The position numbers were made by a program, and so were the translations under genes. Of a stretch of DNA of 64,000 nt, positions 29,552-38,128 are shown in pieces (positions within the stretch are counted from its first letter, which is position 1; every line of letters begins with the position of its first letter). The notes beneath the pieces were generated by a model that was not told the origin of the DNA, ran no database searches, and saw only the letters and a list, made by a program, of their open reading frames with translations. This DNA comes from WVYX01 sp039586815 (GTDB lineage: Bacteria; Gemmatimonadota; Gemmatimonadetes; Gemmatimonadales; GWC2-71-9): contig JBDHJR010000013.1 of assembly GCA_039586815.1 (NCBI GenBank), forward strand, positions 124,001 through 188,000, in the 5' to 3' direction.

Positions 29552-30397
29552 TCAGCTGGTGCGCTCGGCTCCCTCGGTGAGCTGCTTGTAGCTCTTCAGA
29601 TGCCCCAGTGCCTCGGCGCGCCGACCCTGCTGCTCGTACAGGCGGGAGAGATTGAAGTGGGCGTCTGCGCAACTCGGATCCAGCGTGATGGCTCGCTCGT
29701 ACGTCTCGATCGCATCGTCGACGCGGCTCAAGTCCTCCAGCGCCGTTCCCAGGTTGAATGCCGCCGTGCAATCGCCGGGCCTGGCCGCGAGCGCCAGCCG
29801 GTAGTGCTGGGCAGCCTCCTCCACCATCTCGGCCTCGTGCAGCAGGCGTCCCAGGTTCACGTGTGCGTCGGCGTGAGAGGGGTCGAGTCGCACCGCCTGG
29901 CGGTACGCGTCGCGCGCCTCGGTTGGGGCACACGGCTCGAGATCCACGCCCAGCAGGTACCACGCGTCGGCGTCCATGGTGTCCTCGCCACGGCGCGCGG
30001 CCTCGGCGGCCCGCTGTGCCAGCGGCGCCACGTCGGAGCACAGCTCCGCCACCTCGAAATCGAACAGAACCTGGCCCGACTCGGGGCTCCACGCGGTGCT
30101 GCCGTCCCGCACCACGACGTCGTCCCCCTCCGCCGTTATGCGCACCTCGGTCAGAGAGCGCCCCGTGGGGAGCTGGTTGCGCAGCTGCTCCAGGCTGCGA
30201 CGGATGCGGGCGGCGGGGATACGCTGGGCGGCGAGCTCCTTGGCGGCCCGCAGCAACACCAGATCGTGGAACGAGAAGCGGTACTCGCCGCGTGGCCCGC
30301 GCTCTGGCGAGAGGAAGCTGGAGCGCGCAAAGGCGCGCACCTGCGCGACCGAGAGATCGAGGAGCTTGGCTACGTCGTAGGAGGTGTACCCCCTCAT
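29552..30397 (-). CDS. MerR-like DNA-binding domain fused to TPR repeats
   Basis: A 281-residue protein. Residues 1-75 look like a MerR-type winged helix (YTSYDVAKLLDLSVAQVRAFAR, YRFSFHDLVLLRAAKELAAQ). A variable middle follows, then three to four TPR units (about 160-265: AHVNLGRLLHEAEMVEEAAQHY, AAFNLGTALEDLSRVDDAIETY, AHFNLSRLYEQQGRRAEALGHL). ATG 30397 begins 14 bases after the Ku stop, so it is probably co-transcribed with Ku. A regulator or scaffold role for end joining is inference. The upstream frame that stays open over Ku is an antisense-like extension, not part of this gene. Confidence 0.75.
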   Translation of the reverse strand: MRGYTSYDVAKLLDLSVAQVRAFARSSFLSPERGPRGEYRFSFHDLVLLRAAKELAAQRIPAARIRRSLEQLRNQLPTGRSLTEVRITAEGDDVVVRDGSTAWSPESGQVLFDFEVAELCSDVAPLAQRAAEAARRGEDTMDADAWYLLGVDLEPCAPTEARDAYRQAVRLDPSHADAHVNLGRLLHEAEMVEEAAQHYRLALAARPGDCTAAFNLGTALEDLSRVDDAIETYERAITLDPSCADAHFNLSRLYEQQGRRAEALGHLKSYKQLTEGAERTS

Positions 30398-30411
30398 ATG
30401 CGGCGCGACCG

Positions 30412-31275
30412 CTAGCCGCGCCCTCCGGCTTTCTTGCGCTTGGCCTTCTTTGCGGGCGCGCGGCTGGAGCGCTTCGCCGGCTTGCGCTCCTCGCCGCCGG
30501 CGCCGCTCTTGGCGAGGCTCTGCTTCAGTGCGTCCATCAGGTCGATGATCTGGGTCTGCGGTTCCTCGACCGGTGCGGCCGTGATTTCCTCCCCGGCGAT
30601 CTTGCGCTCGATCTGCTCCAGCATTCGCTTGCGCACGTCGTCCCCGTACTTCTGCGGCTCGAAGCTGTCGGACGCGGCCTGCCGGATTATCTGTACGGCG
30701 AGCTGCAGCTCCTCGGGCTTCACATCTCCCTCGCCCAGCGGCACCTCGGAGAAGGCGCGCAGCTCGTCGGCGTAGTGCAGCTGTTCCATGACGAGGCCGT
30801 CCTCGAGCGGGCGCACCAGTACGAGGTACTGCTTGCCGCGCGCGGCGTACCGCGCCAGTGCCGACAAACCGGTTTCCTGCATCGCGCTGCTGAGCAGCCG
30901 GTAGGCGCGCTCGCCGCCCTTGTCGGGGCCCAGGTAGTAGATCTTGCTGAGGTAGAACCTCTCCACCTGGTCGGCCGGCACGAACTCGGCGATCTCGATC
31001 GACTCGGTGGCTTTCTCCTCCATTGCCTTGAGCTCGTCTCCCGTGAAAAGCACGTACTGCTCCTTGGCGAACTCGTAGCCCTTCACCATGTCCTCCTTCT
31101 CCACGAGTTGGCCGTCCTTCTTGCAGACGTACTGCTGTTTGAGCCGCGAGCCGCAGTCCTTGTGCAGCCAATTGAAGGAGATCTTTGCCTTGGGCTCGGC
31201 GGCCGAGTAGAACTTGATCGGAACCGAGACTAGCCCGAAGGCTACCGTGGCGGAGCCGATGGGTCGTGCAGTCAT
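30412..31275 (-). CDS. ku: Ku-type DNA end-binding protein
   Basis: A 287-residue Ku. It begins with the characteristic RPIGSATVAFGLVSVPIKFYSA and shows the Ku beta-barrel core (KISFNWLHKDCGSRLK, GYEFAKEQYVLF, IEIAEFVPADQVERFYL). The C-terminus is a Lys/Arg/Ala-rich tail, as in many bacterial Ku proteins, which supports DNA binding and LigD recruitment. ATG 31275 gives the usual N-terminus; upstream Met codons would add a Pro-rich extension. It is divergent from ligD across 98 bases, the pair forming the NHEJ machinery. Confidence 0.96.
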   Translation of the reverse strand: MTARPIGSATVAFGLVSVPIKFYSAAEPKAKISFNWLHKDCGSRLKQQYVCKKDGQLVEKEDMVKGYEFAKEQYVLFTGDELKAMEEKATESIEIAEFVPADQVERFYLSKIYYLGPDKGGERAYRLLSSAMQETGLSALARYAARGKQYLVLVRPLEDGLVMEQLHYADELRAFSEVPLGEGDVKPEELQLAVQIIRQAASDSFEPQKYGDDVRKRMLEQIERKIAGEEITAAPVEEPQTQIIDLMDALKQSLAKSGAGGEERKPAKRSSRAPAKKAKRKKAGGRG

Positions 31276-31373
31276 GGGAGGCGGCACCAGCGTTGTAAGG
31301 GGCGGTACTATAGGCACTTCCGGCATCGATAGCAAGACTGGTCGGCATTGGCTATGATTTTGCCTCTCAGCCC

Positions 31374-33902
31374 ATGTCGAACGCCCGCGAGGACCAACCC
31401 GATCGCCTAAAGGCCTACCGCGAGAAGCGCTCGGCCGACCGGACCCCCGAGCCGGCCGGAGCCGTTGCGGATCGCCCGGGGCGGCTCTTCGTGGTGCACA
31501 AGCACGCCGCCACGCGGCTGCACTACGACCTGCGCCTGGAGATGGAGGGCGTGCTGGAGTCGTGGGCGGTCCCCAAGGGCCCCTCCAGGAACCCCAAGGA
31601 CAAGCGCCTCGCGGTGAAGGTGGAGAATCACCCGCTGGAATACGGCGACTTCGAGGGGGTGATCCCCGAGGGGAACTACGGTGCCGGGGCCGTGATCCTG
31701 TGGGACCGCGGCGTGTGGGTCCCGGTCGGCGACGTCGAGCAGGGGCTCGAGAAGGGAAAGCTCCTGTTCGAGCTGCGGGGCTACAAGCTGCGCGGCACCT
31801 GGACGCTGGTGAAGATCAAGAAGAGTGAGAAGGAGTGGCTCCTGATCAAGGAGCGCGACGCCCTGGTCGCCGAGGAGGGGAACGACTTCCCGCCGGACTC
31901 GGTGCTGTCGGGGCTGACGGTCGAGGAGTTGGGAGAAGGCACGGATCCCGCAGAGCCGCTGCGGGCGGATCTCGACAAAGGGGGAGCCAAGCGGAGGCAG
32001 GTGCGTGCTTCGGGCGCGAAGCCGATGCTGGCCGACACGCGCGAGCGTCCCTTCTCGAAGGCCGGCTGGGTGTTCGAGATCAAGTACGACGGGTACCGCA
32101 TGATAGCGTCGCTGGAGGGAGGCGCGGCCCGCCTCACCACACGCAACGGGGGTGACGCGACCGGCTCGTTCCCCGAGGTCGTGCGGGCGCTGGAGGCGCT
32201 CCCGTTCGACGGGCTCGTACTGGACGGGGAAATAGTGGTGCACGACGATGCGGGCCTCCCCAGCTTTCAGCGTCTCCAGAAGCGCGCGAGGCTGACCCGC
32301 GCGATCGACGTCAAGCATGCATCGGTCGAGCTACCTGCCACGCTCTACCTGTTCGACCTGCTCGCGGCCGAAGGCTACGACATGCGGGCACTCCCGCTGC
32401 TAGAGCGCAAGGGATTCCTGCGCCGCCTGCTTCCCAGCGTGGGGCCACTGCGCTACTCGGACCACATCGAGGAGCACGGCGAGCCGTTCTTCGAGGAGAT
32501 CCGCAAGCTCGAGCTGGAAGGTCTGATCGCGAAGAAGGCTGACTCGCCGTACCGCGGCGGCCGGTCGCCCCACTGGGTGAAAGTGCGCGCCGACCGGACC
32601 GGCGACTTCGTGGTCGTGGGATTCACCGCCCCCAAGGGATCGCGGGGCGGCTTCGGCGCTCTGCATCTGGCTGCGTACGACGCGGGCGAGCTGGTGTACG
32701 TCGGGCGCGCCGGCAGTGGGTTCGACACCGCCCAGCTGAAGCAGACTCGCGCGGAGCTGGATGTCTTGCGGCGCGACGCCGCTCCCTGCACGAAGGCCCC
32801 CGAGGGAAAGGACCACCACTGGGTGGAGCCCGAGCTGGTGTGTGAGGTGCGCTACCGCGAGTGGACCGAGGAGGGGCTCCTCAGGCACCCGGTGTTCCTG
32901 CGGTTCCGCGACGACAAGCCGGCGCGGGAATGCGAACTACCGGGAAGCGGGAAGCGAGAAGCGGGAAGTGAGGACTTCCCCACCGCACCGCTTCCTGTTT
33001 CCAGTTCCCCGCTTCCCGAAGTGAAGCTGACCAACGTCGAGAAGCTCTTCTGGCCCGAAGAAGGGCACACCAAGGGCGACCTGCTGGAGTATTATCGCGC
33101 GATCGCTCCGTGGATCCTGCCGTACTTGGCGGACCGGCCGGTGGTAATGACGCGCTTCCCGGACGGAATCGACGGCAAGTCCTTCTTCCAGAAGGATGCG
33201 CCGGGCTTCGCGCCCGAGTGGATCCGCCGCGAGAAGGTGTGGAACGAGGACACCCAGCGAGAGCTCAACTACTTCATCGCCGACGACGAAGCGTCGTTGC
33301 TCTACATCATCAACCTGGGATCGATCCCGCTGCACGTCTGGGCTAGTCGCTCCGGATCGCTGGAGCGTCCCGACTGGTGCATCCTCGACCTCGATCCCAA
33401 GGAAGCTCCGTTCGCGCACGTGGTGCAGATCGCCCGGGCCCTCCACCGGCTGTGCGAGGAAATCAAGCTGCCCAACTTCGTGAAGACGAGCGGCAAGTCG
33501 GGGCTGCACGTGCTGGTCCCGGTGGGGCGCCAGGTCACCCACGAGCAGTCCCGCACGCTGGGCGAGCTGTTGGCACGGGTGGTCGCGGCCGAGTTGCCTG
33601 ACATCGCGACCATCGCGCGGCTGCCGGCGCAGAGGGAGGGAAAGGTGTACGTGGACTACCTGCAGAACGGGCACGGCAAGCTGCTGGTCGCACCGTTCTG
33701 CGTGCGTCCCTATCCGGGAGCGCTCGTGTCCATGCCGCTCCGCTGGCCCGAGGTGAACGCCAAGCTGGACATGCGCAAATACACCATCGGTACGGCCGTA
33801 ACCCGAATGAAGCGCCTGGGCGATGATCCGCTCAGGCCGGTGTTGGAGCTGAAGCCGGACCTGGGGGTGGTGTTGGAGCGGCTGCAAAGCCGGTTGGCAT
33901 GA
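31374..33902 (+). CDS. ligD: Multifunctional NHEJ ATP-dependent DNA ligase D
   Basis: An 842-residue LigD with domains in the order phosphoesterase, ligase, polymerase. PE domain about 30-180 (HKHAATRLHYDLRLE). Ligase nucleophile Lys237 in EIKYDGYR, with the OB domain to about 520. Polymerase/primase domain about 550-840, with metal-binding Asp672 and Asp674 (LDLDP). This order differs from Mycobacterium LigD (POL first). The linker between ligase and polymerase (about residues 523-548) is encoded by an imperfect palindromic repeat. The stop overlaps the next gene in ATGA. Confidence 0.96.
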   Translation: MSNAREDQPDRLKAYREKRSADRTPEPAGAVADRPGRLFVVHKHAATRLHYDLRLEMEGVLESWAVPKGPSRNPKDKRLAVKVENHPLEYGDFEGVIPEGNYGAGAVILWDRGVWVPVGDVEQGLEKGKLLFELRGYKLRGTWTLVKIKKSEKEWLLIKERDALVAEEGNDFPPDSVLSGLTVEELGEGTDPAEPLRADLDKGGAKRRQVRASGAKPMLADTRERPFSKAGWVFEIKYDGYRMIASLEGGAARLTTRNGGDATGSFPEVVRALEALPFDGLVLDGEIVVHDDAGLPSFQRLQKRARLTRAIDVKHASVELPATLYLFDLLAAEGYDMRALPLLERKGFLRRLLPSVGPLRYSDHIEEHGEPFFEEIRKLELEGLIAKKADSPYRGGRSPHWVKVRADRTGDFVVVGFTAPKGSRGGFGALHLAAYDAGELVYVGRAGSGFDTAQLKQTRAELDVLRRDAAPCTKAPEGKDHHWVEPELVCEVRYREWTEEGLLRHPVFLRFRDDKPARECELPGSGKREAGSEDFPTAPLPVSSSPLPEVKLTNVEKLFWPEEGHTKGDLLEYYRAIAPWILPYLADRPVVMTRFPDGIDGKSFFQKDAPGFAPEWIRREKVWNEDTQRELNYFIADDEASLLYIINLGSIPLHVWASRSGSLERPDWCILDLDPKEAPFAHVVQIARALHRLCEEIKLPNFVKTSGKSGLHVLVPVGRQVTHEQSRTLGELLARVVAAELPDIATIARLPAQREGKVYVDYLQNGHGKLLVAPFCVRPYPGALVSMPLRWPEVNAKLDMRKYTIGTAVTRMKRLGDDPLRPVLELKPDLGVVLERLQSRLA
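32941..33018. repeat. Imperfect palindromic repeat inserted in frame within ligD
   Basis: The left arm (32941-32968) is made of repeated GGGAAGC-type units. The right arm (32991-33018) is its near reverse complement (first 11 bases exact, then scattered mismatches). A 22-base spacer separates them. It codes for a Ser/Pro/Gly-rich linker between the ligase and polymerase domains. The base pattern differs from the codon usage around it and looks like an inserted intergenic-type repeat. Confidence 0.7.
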
Positions 33903-34564
33903 GCGGCGAGATGCGGTTCGAGGTCCCAGGCGCGGGATACGTCTCCGGGCTGATGACACGGCCGCCGTCGGCTCGGGCGCTTTACGTTCTCGCCCACGGT
34001 GCCGGAGCCGGAATGCGCCACTTCTTCATGGAGGGCATGGCACAGTCGCTGGCGGCCAAGGGCATTGCCACGTTCCGCCACCAGTTTCCCTACATGGAGC
34101 AGGGAAGAAAGCAGCCCGACTCGCCTGCCGTCGCAACCGCGAGCGTACGCGCCGCGGTGGAAGCCGCGCGCGACGCCGTCCCGGACCTGCCCCTCATCGC
34201 AGGGGGCAAGTCGTTCGGCGGACGCATGACGTCGAGCGCGCAGGCCGAAGCACCCCTGCCGGGAGTGCGCGGGCTGGCCTTTTTGGGATTCCCGCTGCAT
34301 CCCCCGGGCAAGCCGGGACGCGAACGTGCCGCCCACCTGCGAGACGTGCACGTACCCATGCTGTTCCTCCAGGGAACGCGCGACACCTTTGCACGGTTGG
34401 ATCTGTTGCGACCGGTGATTCAGCAGCTCGAAGACCGTGCGACGCTCCACGCAGTCGAGGGAGGAGACCACTCCTTCAAGGTGCTGAAGCGCTCCGGGCG
34501 CACGCAGGAAGAGGTGATGGACGAGTTGACGGGTGCCGTGGCCGCCTGGGCCGCAACGCTGTGA
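33899..34564 (+). CDS. Alpha/beta hydrolase of the KANL3/Tex30-like family
   Basis: A 221-residue soluble hydrolase. The first strand is followed by an oxyanion-type HGAGAG, the nucleophile elbow GGKSFGGR, an acid in LQGTRDTFA and a His in GGDHSF. This set matches the KANL3/Tex30 (dienelactone hydrolase-like) group. The substrate is unknown. Its start overlaps ligD by 4 bases, implying co-translation. Whether it serves DNA repair is unclear. Confidence 0.85.
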   Translation: MSGEMRFEVPGAGYVSGLMTRPPSARALYVLAHGAGAGMRHFFMEGMAQSLAAKGIATFRHQFPYMEQGRKQPDSPAVATASVRAAVEAARDAVPDLPLIAGGKSFGGRMTSSAQAEAPLPGVRGLAFLGFPLHPPGKPGRERAAHLRDVHVPMLFLQGTRDTFARLDLLRPVIQQLEDRATLHAVEGGDHSFKVLKRSGRTQEEVMDELTGAVAAWAATL

Positions 34565-34572
34565 GGTCATCG

Positions 34573-34983
34573 ATGCCGAGCTACTGGATCCTCAAGACCG
34601 AGCCGACCACCTACAGTTACGACGACCTGACCCGCGAGAAGCGTACCAGGTGGGACGGCGTGAAGAACAACCTGGCGCTCAAGCACATCCGCGCTATGCG
34701 GGCGGGCGACGCGGCTCTGATCTATCACTCCGGTAAGGAGAAGGCGCTGATCGGGAGGGCCAAGATCACGTCGAAGCCCTACGCCGATCCCGAGGCCGGC
34801 GACCCGAAGCTCGCAGTGGTGGACATCCAGGCCGCCGCCCCACTGCCGCGTCCGGTGACCCTCAAGGAGATCAAGGCCGACAAGGCCCTCGCCGACCTCG
34901 CCCTCGTGCGCATGCCGCGCCTCTCGGTGATTCCGGCGACCGCGGCCCAGTGGAAGCGGATGCTGCGGCTGGCCGGCGGCTAG
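34573..34983 (+). CDS. EVE-domain protein
   Basis: A 136-residue EVE (PUA-like) protein. It starts SYWILKTEPTTYSYDDL and has GVKNNLALKHIRAMRAGD, YHSGKEKALIG and VTLKEIKADKAL, all standard for the family. EVE proteins are linked to recognition of modified bases in RNA or DNA. ATG 34573 has GAGG 6 bases upstream. It follows the hydrolase gene by 8 bases. The stop overlaps the convergent DUF72 gene end by 4 bases. Confidence 0.93.
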   Translation: MPSYWILKTEPTTYSYDDLTREKRTRWDGVKNNLALKHIRAMRAGDAALIYHSGKEKALIGRAKITSKPYADPEAGDPKLAVVDIQAAAPLPRPVTLKEIKADKALADLALVRMPRLSVIPATAAQWKRMLRLAGG

Positions 34984-35684
34984 CCGTTCGCGGCCACGAT
35001 CTCCAGGAACCGCCGGGCCAGCGCCGGCCCGGCGCCTGCGTCCTCGTGCTTGAAGAAGACGAAGGCCTCCTCCCACGGTTGCTCTGCGATGCGCTCCGCC
35101 CAGGCTGACAGGTGCCGGTCGCTGTACGCCTCCCGTCGCAGCCGGAGGTAGCCTCTCGATGCGGTTGAGACGAGCGGTGTCTCGCCGTCCTCTGTATCCG
35201 CCACGCACAACGCCACGCCACGCTCGCGCAACGCGTCGTACACCTGGTCGTCGAACCACGAGGCGTTGCGGAACTCGAACGCCGCCGGCCAGCGGTTGGG
35301 CAACAGTGCCAGGAAATCCTGCAGCCGGGCCAGGTCCTGCTTGAGGTTGGGCGGCAGCTGAAACAGGGTCGGCCCCAGTTTGTCGCCCAGCACCGACGCG
35401 TTGCGCAGCATGTAGTCGAGCGGCTCGCCCGCGCCCTTGAGTCGGTGCTGGTGGGTGATGCGGCGCGATGCCTTGAGAACGAAGCGGAACCTCTCAGGGA
35501 CCTGCTCCGCCCACTGCACCAACACCTTCTCCGACGGCATGCGGTAGAACGTATTGTTGATCTCCACCGAGTCGAACTGCTCGCCGTAGAAGCGCAACAT
35601 CTGGTCGGTGGCGAGCTTCTCCGGATAGAAGCTGCCTTTCCACTCCTTGTAGGAGTAGCCGCTCGTTCCAGCCAGCACCCGCAT
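34980..35684 (-). CDS. DUF72 (YecE-like) protein
   Basis: A 234-residue TIM-barrel-type DUF72 protein. The start RVLAGTSGYSYKEWKGSFYP is followed by VEINNTFYRMP, FVLKASRRITH, LFQLPPNLK and AFEFRNASWF, all diagnostic. The function of the family is not settled. I chose ATG 35684 because the family start follows at once; the frame is open to 36119 on noncoding-looking sequence. The 183-base gap upstream (35685-35867) is a divergent promoter region with no other feature I can see. Confidence 0.92.
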   Translation of the reverse strand: MRVLAGTSGYSYKEWKGSFYPEKLATDQMLRFYGEQFDSVEINNTFYRMPSEKVLVQWAEQVPERFRFVLKASRRITHQHRLKGAGEPLDYMLRNASVLGDKLGPTLFQLPPNLKQDLARLQDFLALLPNRWPAAFEFRNASWFDDQVYDALRERGVALCVADTEDGETPLVSTASRGYLRLRREAYSDRHLSAWAERIAEQPWEEAFVFFKHEDAGAGPALARRFLEIVAANG

Positions 35685-35867
35685 CGCGACCTCGACCGGC
35701 TCGGGGAATCGGCAATCTCCGGCGGGGCGGCGGGTGGCGCAAGGCCGGGCCGACAAACACGACGCCTGGAATGGCGTGCAGTGCGGCCGTATCTTCGGCG
35801 CACGGAGCGGGGGCGCCGCATTGCGGCGGCTCTCCAACACGAGGCCTGCGGGGAAGGGACGACCTGG

Positions 35868-37544
35868 ATGGCAGATCGTGCAATGTCGCTGCTGAGGCGG
35901 CTCGAGCGGCTGAGAGATACGTTCGGTCCGTCTGTCGCCGAACAGCGGCTGGGACTGCTGCGGCAGTTGGATCGGCGTCGGCTCGGGAGCGCCAAGGCGG
36001 TGGCGCGCCTGCATGAGGCGTTGTGTCTCGCCCGCGCCTACCCCGACGATGCCGATGTGTTGGCGCAGGTCGAGAGGATGCTCGAGCGGTTCGCGTCCCG
36101 TGGTGACCTCAAGCGGCATCGAGCGGACCTGGAGGACTCAGGCATCGCCGGAACCGCCATCAACTACGCTTTCTACTGGTTCACGGCCGAGTGGCTGGCG
36201 CGGCGCTGGCCGAAAGAGCTCTCCGTCGACTGGGAGGCGTTCGAGAACGCGGAGCGCCTGCCCGAGCTGCTGCACCTCCTGCTGCCCTATACGGAGACGC
36301 TCACAGTCGACGAGCTGGACTACGAGCCGGGAGAGTGGGTCGAGCAGTTGAAGGGCCCGGGAGAGAGCGATGCGGCATTCCTGATCCGTCGTTTCGCGGC
36401 GCTCGAGACCGATTCGTTCGGGCGGGAGGAGAGCTTCGAGGTGCTCGATGTTCCGCTCCGCATCACGCCCGGGGAAGACACCCCCTCACGCACGCGTGCG
36501 AAGTACCCGCGCACGCCGGTATCGTACCAGACCGGCCCGCTTCGCAGCGGGCGGCCGGACCTGCGGCGAGAGATGCTGCAGCCGCCGCTGGCCGTGCGGG
36601 AGGTGAGCCGGCGCCAGGGGCGCAAACTCATCGACCTCGCCCGTGAGGCCATGGTAACACGCAGCCGCGACCTCGACATCTTCGTGCACGCGGACGAGCG
36701 GGATGCGAGACTGGTGGACTGCGGCGAGGGCTTGCAGTTCGCGTGCTTCGGTGCCGTGCCGGAGCGGCGCCTCATGCTCGATGCGGTGTACGGGTTCCTC
36801 ACCCTGAAGAACGGCGTGCCCATCGGTTACGTGCTCATCAGCGCGCTGTTCAACTCGGCCGAGGTCGCTTACAACGTCTTCGAGACCTACCGGGGCGGAG
36901 AGTCGGCATACATCTACGGCAGGGTCCTGGCGACCACCCGCTACCTGTTCGACGTCGATGCGATCGCAGTGCCCCCCTACCAGCTGGGCCACGACAATGT
37001 CGAGGGCCTCGAGTCAGGAGCATGGTGGTTCTACTACAAGCTGGGCTTTCGGCCGTACGACTCCGCGGTGCGGCGCCTGCTGCGCAAGGAGCTTGCCCGC
37101 ATGAAACGGAATCCGCGACACCGCTCCAGCATGGCGACGCTCAACGAGCTTTCCTCGGTGAACATGTATCTGTACCTGGGCCGCCCTCGCGCCGATGTGA
37201 GAGGGCGCATCGAGTTGGGAAACATCGGCTCTCGAATCTCCCGCTACCTCGCCGATCGTTTCGGGGCGGACCGGGAACGTGGGGTGAAGACGTGTGCGGA
37301 GGAGGCGGCGAGGCTGCTCGGCGTGCGTTCGCTGCGGCACTTCTCGGCCGGGCAACGGCTCTGGTGGGAGCGCTGGAGCCCCCTGATCATGGCGCTGCCG
37401 GGGGTGTCGCGCTGGAGCGCGGCCAACAAGCGAGCGCTGGTGGACGTGGTGCGGACCAAGGGAGGGCGGCAGGAATCGGAGTTCGTGGCGTCGTTCGACC
37501 GGCACCGGCGCCTGCGCTCTGCGGTCATGGCGCTGGCCCGCTAG
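35868..37544 (+). CDS. Large uncharacterised protein with GNAT-like C-terminal region
   Basis: A 558-residue soluble protein. The N-terminal half is helical and charged. The part at about 290-400 (GVPIGYVLISALFNSAEVAYNVF, then AWWFYYKLGFRPYD at about 387) looks like the strand-loop-helix and end motif of GNAT acyltransferases, but no clear acetyl-CoA Q/RxxGxG loop is seen. The C-terminus is helical and basic. ATG 35868 has GGGAAGGGA 8 bases upstream. I do not recognise the family. It is divergent from the DUF72 gene. Confidence 0.65.
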   Translation: MADRAMSLLRRLERLRDTFGPSVAEQRLGLLRQLDRRRLGSAKAVARLHEALCLARAYPDDADVLAQVERMLERFASRGDLKRHRADLEDSGIAGTAINYAFYWFTAEWLARRWPKELSVDWEAFENAERLPELLHLLLPYTETLTVDELDYEPGEWVEQLKGPGESDAAFLIRRFAALETDSFGREESFEVLDVPLRITPGEDTPSRTRAKYPRTPVSYQTGPLRSGRPDLRREMLQPPLAVREVSRRQGRKLIDLAREAMVTRSRDLDIFVHADERDARLVDCGEGLQFACFGAVPERRLMLDAVYGFLTLKNGVPIGYVLISALFNSAEVAYNVFETYRGGESAYIYGRVLATTRYLFDVDAIAVPPYQLGHDNVEGLESGAWWFYYKLGFRPYDSAVRRLLRKELARMKRNPRHRSSMATLNELSSVNMYLYLGRPRADVRGRIELGNIGSRISRYLADRFGADRERGVKTCAEEAARLLGVRSLRHFSAGQRLWWERWSPLIMALPGVSRWSAANKRALVDVVRTKGGRQESEFVASFDRHRRLRSAVMALAR

Positions 37545-37584
37545 ATTTCAAGTCCCGCCGAGGCAGCCGTGAGGAGTGTGTGAG

Positions 37585-38070
37585 ATGAGCCGACAAGCCG
37601 CGATTCGCTCAGCTGTCGTGGCGCTGGCCTTGTTCCTGGTGGCAGGGGCGGCTCGGTCGCAGGAGCCGGCCCCTGACGCGCAGATGATAGGCACCAGGGC
37701 CAACGACCTGTACGACGAGATCATGAGCCCCTTCTGCCCGGGCCGCACGCTCGCCAATTGCCCCTCTCCGCAGGCGGCGACGATGCGCGAGCTGGTCAAG
37801 CAGCAGCTCGCGGCGGGAATGTCGGAGGACGAGATCGTCGATTCGCTCTACGGCGTGTATGGCGAGATCGTACTCGGTGCGCCGCGGGCAGAGGGAATCG
37901 GGATCCTGGCGTGGGTGATGCCTGCCGTGTTCCTGTTGCTCGGCATAGCGTTGCTGACTGCCTGGCTGCGCTCGGCCGGAAGCCGTGCGACAGCCCGGGC
38001 TCCGGCCCCCGCAACCGATCTGGATCCGGCGGAACAGGCGCGGCTCGACGCCGAGCTCTCCGAGCTGTAA
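37585..38070 (+). CDS. ccmH: CcmH-like cytochrome c maturation protein
   Basis: A 161-residue protein. Signal peptide, a periplasmic CcmH-type helical domain, one membrane helix (about 112-132: LAWVMPAVFLLLGIALLTAW) and a short acidic tail. The redox motif LRCPxC of usual CcmH is replaced by FCPGRTLANCPS, with two Cys separated by seven residues. The rest (ATMRELVKQQLAAGMSEDEI, YGVYGEIVL) fits the family. It should present reduced apocytochrome to the haem lyase. No other ccm gene is seen near it. GAGGAG precedes ATG 37585. Confidence 0.85.
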   Translation: MSRQAAIRSAVVALALFLVAGAARSQEPAPDAQMIGTRANDLYDEIMSPFCPGRTLANCPSPQAATMRELVKQQLAAGMSEDEIVDSLYGVYGEIVLGAPRAEGIGILAWVMPAVFLLLGIALLTAWLRSAGSRATARAPAPATDLDPAEQARLDAELSEL

Positions 38071-38128
38071 ACCCAACCGGCAAGCCGGTGAACCAGTGCC
38101 CGGCGAGGAGCCGGGGAGGAGGAACCGT

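Noticed and set aside
29552..31348. Apparent 598-codon extension of the MerR-TPR protein
   Set aside because: The first half overlaps Ku in another frame and has no domain; the MerR start at 30397 follows the Ku stop.
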